A DNA stretch of 64,000 nucleotides. It comes from Antedon mediterranea (taxonomy: Eukaryota > Echinodermata > Crinoidea > Comatulida > Antedonidae). Positions 48,201 through 60,200 of the stretch are shown here, one piece after another. A model generated the notes under the pieces. It did not search any database. It saw nothing but the letters and a program-made list of their open reading frames with translations, and was not told the DNA's origin. The stretch covers positions 16,722,288-16,786,287 of the forward strand of contig NC_092676.1 of assembly GCF_964355755.1 (NCBI RefSeq), in the 5' to 3' direction. Every line of letters starts with the position of its first letter. Within the stretch, counting starts at the first letter, position 1. Position numbers and translations under genes: made by a program.

Positions 48201-51200
48201 GGATCTAGTCAAGGTCCAGTCAGTATAATAAACATTGATCATGTTTTAATTCAAAATCAATATTAAAAATTGGCTTATTATATTTTACCTTTTTCACTCA
48301 CAAGATAGGAACATCTGAGTCTGCAAACATTGATTACTTAAAAAGCAGACTAAATGTACATTTAACAGAATTGTTCTTCTCTTTATCACAGGACTATACG
48401 GCAATGATGGAATTTTACCAATTAGAAATAAGTTTTTCCAACTTCAAGGAATGGATACGCCTGAAGAAGCTTTTTATAAGAATCCCACAATACTCTGGCT
48501 TGTTTATCGCATTGGTTTAAACTTTCAAACAGGGTTTGATTTTGTTTGCCTTCTTGGAGTTCTCTGTTCATTCATCTGTATGGTGTCAAAAGTACTGCGA
48601 GACAGTTTTATGTTTGCTGCCCTCTGGTTTTTATACTACTCAATTTACAAGGTACAGATTCTCATAATTTTATTGAAATTTATTAACTTCGCAGGTCGTT
48701 CTAGAATAATAATATTTCAACAATTTATAAGTAGGTGGATTTTTACTGTTGAAAAGAAGGGATATTTCTCCAATCTCAAAAGAGATGGAGTGAAGAGAAG
48801 CATTTTAATATGAATTTTAATCTTTTTGACAAATACTTTTTTTAATGTTGAAATTGATTTTTTCCAGTTTTTAAATATTCCACATTGTGGCCTTACACTA
48901 CAATACAATTATAGACCCAAATTCAATATTATGGCACAGTTTCTTTTTAGTAACTTGTACTGGAGATTTGTATGGTTTCATAGGCTGTCATCCAGACATG
49001 ACAACTAATATTTTATATATATCTTTTTATGTTTTCTTTAGGCTGGTCAGACATTTATGTGGTTCCAATGGGATATATTACTTTTAGAAGCAGGATTCCT
49101 GACAATTATTGTTGCACCTATTAACATCTTGAAATGGAAGGATCCGAAACCAAGGCAACACGATGCTATAACAATGTGGCTTGTGAAATGGCTGTTATTC
49201 AGACTGATGTTTGCCTCTGGTGTTGTGAAATTAACAAGTCAATGTCCAACCTGGTGGGGACTTACTGCCCTTGATTGGCATTATGAATCACAGGTACAGA
49301 CTTGTTAAAATTTTTATTAAACAAACCCTTGTACTTTACAAATAAAGATAAAACTCTCACCAAATATACAGTAAGGTACTAATAATCCTATTACTATTTG
49401 CTTGTTCAAATTCAACAAACATTTATTTTGAATATCATATGGTCAATATCAATTCTGGTATTCCTAATGGTTAAGAAAAAGACATTTTAACCTCAGAACT
49501 CTGGTTTTAATACATTCAGTTTATTAAAACTGTTTTTTTATTTAACCTGTTCACTGCGTATACCTGGTACTACCGGGTATAAACAGACGTCGTTGAAATA
49601 CGTATACTCGGAAATACCATGATTTAATCATATTTGCCTCTAATATATAGCACCCTCTATATTTTTTCGATGAACTTGAATATTTTTGCAAGTCATTAAA
49701 AAAATTTTCCAGCCAAAAAAACTGCCCTCTATAGTTTATTATCGTCTTGAAAATAATGCGCCTCTATAGTTATATTATATATAGTATACTGTAGTATATA
49801 TAATAGTATTTTTATCTTGGAAAGTTGTTTTGAGTAGCGTAATGGCGGCCATTTTAAAACCAACACAAATTTACTAGCCCCAAAAGATCAACATGGTGTT
49901 TATCACAACATGCAAAAAAAAAAATTCTGAAACAATTTTGTACTACAGTATAGTGAATTTTTGGAAACTGTCATTATTTTCACGATTTTGCCCCAAAACT
50001 TTGATTTGTGCATAATTTTTATAAAACAATAAAAATAATTCATTTTTTTTAAATATTTTTATTTGTTATACGTATCTTCATCAATATCCATTTGGAAAAA
50101 CGTATTCCATAAGAATTGCTTATAGAAAATATAGTTTTATCATTGATTCGATAAAAAACATGATATCCAAAATACCTGTAATGACATGACGTCATCAATA
50201 TGCAAATTACTTTTTTTTTATACCGAACTGTAGACTAACCCTCTGCCTATCACACATCATAAAAATAATTACACAATTATCTCAATTAGTATTTTTTTGC
50301 AATTTGTTAAAATGTCATATGTTTTTCTTAAATATATATTACGCACAGAGGAGGAATAATGCTCCGCAGTGAATGTTTTTCTATCAATTCTGGTATTCCT
50401 AATGGTTAAAAAAAAAGACATTTTAAACTCAGAACTCTGGTTTTAATACATTCAGTTTATTACAACTGTTTTTTTATTTAAATCAGATTTTTATTTCCAC
50501 TATATGTTTATGTTGATAGATGTAACTTTGTTCTTTTAATCAAAGTAAAAACCATGTCATTGTCAATTAATTGCAATAATATTTGCTTTTCTTAAAGTGT
50601 ATTCCGACACCTTTGGCTTGGTACATGCATCACTTACCCCAATGGTTCAATGCTCTCAGTACTGCTGCCGTCTATGTCATTGAGATTGTTCTGCCATTTT
50701 TGTTCTTTTCACCAATAAGAAACCTTCGAATTTTCTCAGCACTTATGCAGGTATGGAGTTTACTGTGTATGTATATCTAATTCTGTACTTTTGTGACACA
50801 ATGTAAACACCATCCTAGTTTTTAATTTTATATTACTTTTACATACTGTACACAACATTCACTAATCTAAAGTGACTGAAACTAAACCTTACTTATTAGA
50901 AGAACCATCAGATGAATACCAACATTTTATTCACACTAAATTTTTAATTGAGGTTTTTGATAAAATTTCCATAAAAACAAAAACAGGTTCAATATAAGTG
51001 AGCCTTATGGACTAAAGTGAAAGTTTTTAATTGGATTTTCTGACTTTGCTGTTATTGATGAATGCAGCTAGTGGAGTTTTCGAGACAGTATGAGTACTTT
51101 TGTGGTGTTTCTCATCATACAGTTAGTTTGTGATAGAAACAGTACAGTATGTCCTCTACACCCACCCTTTTAATTTAATAATTCATTATTTAACCATGAT

Positions 51201-54200
51201 TAACTATTTATAGAAAATAGTGTAGTTTGTCTGTCACGTCAGCTTTATTTATTTGATACATTGTTTTATTTCAGATAAAGTTGATGACTTTAATTTTCCT
51301 AACTGGAAATTATAATTTTTTCAACATTCTGACTGTTGTGTTAACTATTTCACTATTGGATGATAAATTCTTTTCAAAAGAGCAACATAAGAAGACAAAG
51401 ATAGGTACCAATTTTTGTTTTCTCTTGTAAATTTTCTACTTTTAAAGCCATTTTTGTTGGAGTATTTTATACAGTTTACTATCAGAGAGGGCATGTACAT
51501 GACATCATGTATGTAAATTATAGTATTATTATTAATAATGAACACAGAGCCAGGTTGCAGACACAGGTATACTTGGTTGACTTGTATTCTTTGTTTAAAC
51601 ATAATATATTGTCCTCCTACAGAATAAAATAATATTTGCAAAGAATATATTATTATATTCAGACTCTTGGTAAACCAATATTTGATACTATAGTAGAACG
51701 TCTAATTCCTGAACGTTACCTGGCATGGTACTACAGTATTAATATTCCTAATAACAATCATGAATAGTAATAGGTACGCACTTGTCTGGCACTGTCTCTT
51801 TGTGCAAATCGTTTGACATTATAACTCTATAAAGTTGGCCAGCTCATGCATCGATATCTGGGTCATGCTATATCCAGACCAAAATGTGTAGTTATTTTTC
51901 AAGTGGTTTTTCCCTTTTTTATTCACAACTATAATATTATGTATACAACAAGTCTGTTCCCCACTTGACCTTGTGAATTTGGCGAAATATGGAAGTATTT
52001 TTTAAAAAAGTAATACTAATTTAGTAGGTTGAATATTCCTAAAGACACCATTAAGAAAAGACATTCAAAAATTAGGTACCGTGCCATCCTTAATATTTAT
52101 CATGAAAATAGTAATATTGACAAAGTATTTTGAATTGTCATCTTATTCTGTCAAAATACAATCATATTTTCTCTGGAAGACAACCTAAATTAATGTCAAT
52201 GTTTTTTCTGGCATATTTATGCTGTATCAAAGTCATCGTAAATGTGAATATAAACAAATATAAAATAGTTGTTGATAGAATAGATAACATTTTTTTTTGC
52301 AGTTAGACATATGCTGGCTGTTATTGGAAAACGATGCTGATTATAGAAAAGCATGTATTAGACATTATCATGATGAATTGGTTATCATTGTAGGCAATTT
52401 TTCTAGAAAATACATTTGTAGTTGTTCAAAATGTTGATGACTATTCAGAGATGCATCGTATTGTGCAATGTTTTACAATATACCAATAAAAAAGTAATGC
52501 ATTTTATAGCATCCATAATCATAATCATCCACATAACATTGTAGTAATACCAAAAAAAAACCATTTCTTTTTCCAGTTAAAAATGAGCTAACCAGGATTT
52601 TATCATTATGCGTTTCTTCTGTTGTGTATATTGCAATACTATATGCAAGTATTTATTATTTTGATGTAAAAATTAACTCAACAAACTTCTCAATTAAAAG
52701 TCGAATCAGTAAGTAAATATTACACTTTTTGTTTTATAAGATTTAGATAATATTACATACTGTATATTTAGTTTTGAAATTTATAAAATAATTTTCTTGA
52801 TTGTTTAAATCAAAATTAACTGAGAACATAATATATACACATCAAATAGATTGGCATTTTATGTGTTGTTTCTAGTTCTATTTGTGTTTTCCATTGCTTT
52901 GTTGAAAACAAAGAGTAACAAGGAATCTGCCCTTCCAATTTGTATAAAATGTTTACAATAATATATTGTAGCACTAGTTTATCTCCATATCTGGGCTTTA
53001 CAAAATGAATAATACACTTCAAAGTTAATGCATTATGTTTACTTCGATGAGACTGATATAAAATACATTTATATTTTTACAACATGATGTGGTCAAAACT
53101 ATCAATGGTTATGATTTTTTTAATGCATACTGTACAAAAAACGTTATTCTCTTTTTTAAAAATAGATTTTACAGAAGCGACATTCTTTAAATGGTTAAAA
53201 GGAATTATGCCATTTACCATACACTTAGCTGTGGTCTCTCTAATATCAGAAATAGTAGCAGCTCTATACAGGTACGTTAAGAAACTATTCATGGTAATAT
53301 TTACCATTAACCCTTGCCTTCTGGAATTGTCATACATAATTACATTTTTTTTCTTTTTTAATGAGATTATACATTTAATGTAGTTTGTCTAAAAATGGTT
53401 TACATTTATTTTGCATTTTCGTGTATTACACAAATGTATAAATGTCAATAAACCGTCCTTATAAAATAATTATTTATTTATCTGAATCTAAAATTTATAT
53501 TCAACTAGGTCCCCACTATACCCACGGATCCACCCTGGTTTCTTAAACTTTGACATTCTTTTCAAGATTAGAAATAGAAGATAATTTGACTTCAAAAAGT
53601 TTTTATTTGCAGAGTTAAACATTTACTTAAATTAAAAAAGTAATGTTCATAGTGAACTTTAAACCCGGAAGAAAGATGTTAATTACTTTTTATTATCAAA
53701 TCGTGTTACAGTAAACTTTAATTTCTAATATACACAGTATAAATATAGTTCTCTTTTCCACACAATCAATAACTATAATACAAAATTTCTAATTGTTGAT
53801 TATGTATAAATACAATTTAATGTCTGGAATTTTTTCCGTAAATGTCTTTTTCGACAATACCTTTTATTAGTGTATAACAGTAAATTATAATTTCTATAAT
53901 ATAATAATATAAACTGAAAATCAATAACTATGGAATATAACATTTAATTGGTATAGAAAGATACACTTAACATCTTCATCTGTTAGTATGCTATTAAGGC
54001 ATTAAGAATAAAGATAATATTGATTATTTTAACTACAACAGAACCCCTCTTAGAGGGACACCTTTAGGACCAAACAAAATGTCTGGCTACAATAATAATA
54101 AATACTGTAAGTACAGTTAAAGCAGTGTGCAATAAAGTGTAATATTATATAGCCTATATTTATATGTAAACGTGATTGGTCAAAATGGCATCACATGACT

Positions 54201-57200
54201 ACCGTTGCAAGGAACATCAACGTTATAGAATAAAATTGCTTATGATACTTCATGATATCAATTTCTTGTTACAGGTGTATAATTCATGAAAAATCTTTAG
54301 TAGCTAAGATATGGTCAACAATTCAATGTGTGCTCATCTCAGCTGTGGCAATTTATATGTTTACAATAAGTTTAGTAAGTTAGCTGTTTGTTCTTGAATC
54401 TATATTCATTTACATTCATTCAACAACAATAACTGGAAGTAGATGCGAAAACATTTCCAAAATAATACATATGATACATAAAAAAAATGATATACAACAA
54501 ACAAACAAAAAATATACAATTTAATATTAGCACATCAAACATATGTGTGTTTAGATGATTAAAGGAAACATACAGATTTTTGAAATATAATAAAGTTTTA
54601 TTTTTATAGAGAGATTAATCCATACAGTATTTTAGAGCCAGTTATTGAAACATTATTTCTAAAGCTCTGTCTACACTATTAAACTTTATGTGACAAAAAA
54701 ATGTGATGTGGGCATATAGACATGATGATGTCATATCACTACTATATTTGGGTATATCACTACCATATTTGGACATACCTTTTTTGTCAAACTAGTCTGA
54801 TTGTGTAGACAGTTAATCTTGTAAAAGAAACATTAAAGTAACATTATATTCATTTAGTACTTAAAATTACTTTTTATAACATACAGTGAGGAATAATATG
54901 CCTGAATTGAACATTCCTCATCAGTTCTGATTGTTTGCACCAACAGGATTTAATCTTATTTTGTGTCAAAACATAAACTTTACTCTTAAATCAATGCTCT
55001 TTTCTTATCCATTTAAAAAACACCATACAGTAAATCTTTCGCCATCTAGGGTACCGTTATCTTTTGCTCTGGCTGCTAAAGTTTTGGTATTGAGAAGATC
55101 GGGGCTCCACTCTACTGATAAGTTTTAGTCTTCAACTTTCTTATATTCTCTAGTCGAAAGATCTGTCTACACTATCAAACTAGTTTGATGGTGTGTGAAG
55201 TGTGATGTACCAAAATGTTGTAGTGATATGCCCAAATATGATTGTGAAATGACATCATCATATCTATATATGGGCACATCACATTTTTTTGTCATCACAT
55301 TTTGTTGTTGTCACATAAAGTTTGATAGTGTAGATAGAGCTTTAATATACTGTTCGACCATGCAACTGACTAAGAACATCATTGGTATAAGCTGATTTAG
55401 CGTACCGTAGCTGAATTATGGATTACATTATAACATAAATCTTTTAATATCCCATTGTTTTTTTTAACCTTATCATTGGTTTGAAACCAGCTTCTACTTG
55501 CCGTCCATCAGTGCCAATCTCTCAAGCAATTCAAGTCACTTCTAAATTCTCAAAGGTTTCAATAATTGTTGTATTGTACCACTGGGACAATCAGTAAACA
55601 GCACTTTATAAACTTTTACTTGTATTGTTATTATTATTAAATACCATGCATTACAGAATCATTGTCCTTTCATAGTATTTTTATTTTCAAATTGAGACTG
55701 CCAGTCTGTCATAATCATGTGTTGTAATTTAACGTAAATATAATTGTTTGATTTGATCTCTAGGTTCCACATACAGCAGTTGAGAACACAGCTCGTAACA
55801 ATCTTTGGCCAGTAGTATCCGAGTGGCATCAGAAGACAGATTATCTACAAATTACAAACAGTTACGGATTGTTTCGACGGATGACTGGCGTTGGAGGAAG
55901 ACCAGAGATTATTATAGAAGGCAGTAATCATGAATTTAAAGGCTGGAAAGTAAATATGATGATAGAGAGAAGTTTTGTGTTAAAGACACTATCCCTACTA
56001 TTTTTGACGTTTTGTAAAAATGATGCAGTAATTTAAAAACATTAAACCAGGTCATTATTTGTCTTAAATGTACCCTTTATGGTAAATTATGATAAAAAGA
56101 GAGAAAAAATGCAAAGTAGTTTACATTGAGTTTCCTCTTGTGGACTATCTTTAGGCCTAACCTAGCTAGTTTTCTTTATTTCCTGTAGGCATATGAATTC
56201 CATTATAAACCTGGAAACCTAAGTGTTGCACCACCATTTGTTGGTAAGGAGAATTGATACTTTCTGAATAATAATAGTAAAATGATGGATATGCAATAGA
56301 CGTTATAATCGACGCTAAATATTGCGATTATTGAAACTTTACAAATAATTAGTTATCCGCACATTGGTTAACTTAGTCAACATATCGACATTTATGTGAA
56401 GTTGTGCACCTCATGTTTTTAAATGACATCAGAGTTGCTCAACTTGACTTTATTTCAGTAATTTATCATAGATTAAAAACCAAGTAATTTTATATTGACA
56501 CTTTATTTCATAATAAAGGTCAACTTTCTATGGATTAAAAATTGTGTTTCACAAAAAGTGCATTTAAAATGTTAAAATCCAAAAAATGTTTACATTTCAG
56601 GAAATGTTGAGCATTTCTAAATTTTACAATTTGTTTGCGTTACCCACACTTATTCCTGCGTAAAGCACCTAAGTGGCATAGAAACACCATTTTTGCAATT
56701 AATTTCTGTTCGGTATACCTTTTAATAGATTTAATTTATTTTTATAAAGTTTAAATGCAAAATAACAGCACACATGCACATTACACTTTAAAAATCGTGC
56801 ACATAAAAATAGCTAATTTAATGCACATTTATGAAAAAACATGCCTATTTTGAATCCTTAAGATGGATTATGACCACCTGTTTTTTTTTTACATATTATG
56901 GAAGCCAATGTGTTGTAAATATGAATTCATGTAACATTTTTGGTTGAGACATCGTATGGCCACTCAAATATTTTAAATAGGGTTATTTCTCTTCTGTGCT
57001 CAATTAAGACAACCTTAATCCACAACCGTATGGCAAATGTTTGAGACTCTTGCTCCATTGTTTTGGTGTTAGAATGAGTAAATCGTATGTCCTGTGTGTC
57101 ACGAAATGCTCATGTGTACTTTAAAGAACTTTAATAGTACATCTTTTGATACGAGTAGGGGGTTACCCCGGTGAACTATACAGCCATTGTAATGCATCAA

Positions 57201-60200
57201 TGAAATTGTTTGTGGAATGCGTGTAATACATTAACATAAAAAAATAATGTGACGCACATACAGAATTTGTTAAAGATACTGAATGAAAAGAATGCAAGAT
57301 ACAATACAGAATCAGTTTAAATGAAGTTTTAATGAAATGCTATTTTCCATTGATCTAATGGCTTGCATGACATGATTTCAACACTGGAAAATGATACAAA
57401 TTCTCTCAAATTTAAATCGATACACTATAATTCATTTAATGTGGTATGTTTTATGGCAATTCATTACAGATAATGTTACCTTTTATGTTCATACTCAATG
57501 TCCCTAAAAAAGCAAACGTACTATATAAATATATGTTATATACAACTTATATTATAATAATCATAATAAAAATTATTATAATGGGAGAAAGATATCAAAT
57601 AATCAAAACTAATTTTAATGGTATTTCGCGAGTATATCTAATTTCAATTTACAGTGGATAATTTCATTATATTCGTCGCTATGCAACTTAGGCAATTTCA
57701 TTTTCTCGTTAGATTTTTTTTTAAAAAGAATAAAAAAATAAATTAATATACCTGTATAAACAACTAGAATAAATGCCCAACCCCAGAACCTGTACCTCTG
57801 TCCACTTGTTATCATGTTGATATCCTCTCCCAACCAACCTACAACCCCTCCAAGATAGTTTTCAAATGTAATTTAAAACATTCCCAGAACAATTACGTTT
57901 ATTTTGATACCACATGGGTATAATATTAAACATTGTTCTTATATTGCGCTTCATATTATACGCCGTTACCCATTTGTACACCTGAGCTAAGAAAGGCGAA
58001 CATAAGTAAAATGTCATGCCTACAGTAAAGGATACAAGCAATGTGATGAGGAATAAACTCAAAATCCCGATCTTGTGATTAGAAGTCGAACGTCCATCAT
58101 ACTGCACCAAAGGTTTTTAATGTTTTCGTAGGAAAAAATTAAGCAAAAATGTATTTAAATAAAAAGATGGCTATTGTAGATTTCAAATGGATGTCTTTTG
58201 TAGATTTTAAATAGATGCCTATTGTATATTTCAAATGAATGCCTATTGCAGATTTTAAATAAGCGTGCTTGTGTTTTTAGGGCTTTTTGAAAAATTGTGT
58301 ATAAATTAGAAACTGAAGCTAAATTGAGCTATGGAATTAAATAGCAATTGCATTATTTGAAAATGTACACAAGTTAATATTGATTTGGTATAACAAAAAT
58401 ATTTTTTCCTTTTATGTCAACCTGTTATTGTACTGCTAATAAAACATCAGGGAGCTATTAATCTAAAATGATGTAAAGAATTACAATTTTTCATTTGACA
58501 TCACAATATGTTTGCAACAATTGAACAAAAGGCAACTATGGACATATTAAATATATTGATAAATGCATTTTTTCAATGATTTTAATACAGTATTTTATAT
58601 TACAGTTTGTTATAAATACAGATAATGATAATTTACCTTTACAAAATGTATTTATAACTCTTCTGAAATTCATAAAACGTTTAAGGAGAGAAAAACAAAA
58701 TATGACAAATTAGATCATTAGGAAGTTTTTTAAGCCTATTTTCCACTATGCATGCAGATTAATGTTTTCATCTTACAAACCTTCTCTGTGACAAATTCTA
58801 CAGTTTTTTCTACTTTTTGCGAAGCTAAAACAAATCGCAACCAAACAGAACTTAGGAAATAAAGTATGAAGCGTTCATGAGCACTCATGTAAAACAAAAC
58901 GCTCATCAGACACGCGATGGAAATGAAAATCGCAGCTATTTGTTGAAAAGGGTATCACAAATTTGTTTTCTGCGCTAAACAAATTTGATGTGTGGAAAAC
59001 AGGCTTTAGGGGCTTACTGTCAAACCAATAGTCGTAGGTTAAATTTAACCTCCATAGCCCTTATCTCTACGCACTGTACTCTAACTTTCTAGTACTTCTA
59101 ATTTATATTTTCTAGCTCCACACCAGCCTCGACTGGATTGGCAAATGTGGTTTGCTTCTCTTGGTAGCTATAACTACAATCCATGGTTCTTGAATCTCGT
59201 CTACCGACTATTACAAGGGAAGCCTGAAGGTAAAATTCATATCTATATTTTTATCTCAATTGGTCCATGTAAACTTATCTGGAAACGAAATCTTCTAATG
59301 TTTCCTTTATTGAAAGAAGAAAAGAAAATATTTTATTTGGTTTTTATTACATTGATAAAGGTATGAAATCAACTATAAGCGAACTTATACTTGGCGGTCT
59401 TATTTTATTAACTGTATTGTAACAGCAACTTCCTCAGTTAATTAACCACACAGTGGGAGGGTTAATACAAAGATGTAGATGGAGAAAAGATATGCAAATT
59501 TCCTTGATTTCTAATATTTTTATAATTTTTGTGAATAAGCCACACTCCTAACACCAAATATGGTCCAATTGAGAAGGCAGCTCTTCCTGATGATGCTAAA
59601 TATGTACTATGATAGTTTACACCCATGTGGCCATTTTAAATATAAACATTGAGGATTATGCCAGGCTGGGTCATGAATGTTTTTTACCTATAGTCAACTG
59701 AATGTTGCTGCTACGGTTTATGTTTTGAATATCATGTGTAAATTCTAGTAATTAGTGTGGAATGCGTATTTCTGGATAACAAGGAACGCTATACTGCACA
59801 GACCCATTCTCTCAATGGATCAGCTTTATAAATGCAATATCTTTTCAAGTAATTTAAGAAATTTTGTTATTAAATCAAATATTCCTTGATAAATTACTTG
59901 ATTCAATTTATATTTGTTTCAATCATAGCTGTACTCTTAATTTCAATGTTAAATTTTTCTATTCAAGCATATATCCTTAAATACAATAATTAATTTATTC
60001 AATCCTAAAGTTATAGTTGATTTCAATAAACTATTTTGCATTGCATTATGAGAAAATAGTTTACTTAACAGTTTCTATTTTAGGCAAAAACTAATAAAAC
60101 AAAAATTGCTTTTTTCACTTATAGTTATGAATCTAATTGGACAATCACCATTTCCAGATAAGCCACCAAAATATATCCGTGCCAAACGCTACACATATCA

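Noticed and set aside
53077-53383. Long frames on both strands around LMF2 exon 7
   Set aside because: Only 53166-53271 is supported by phase and similarity; the rest is intron.
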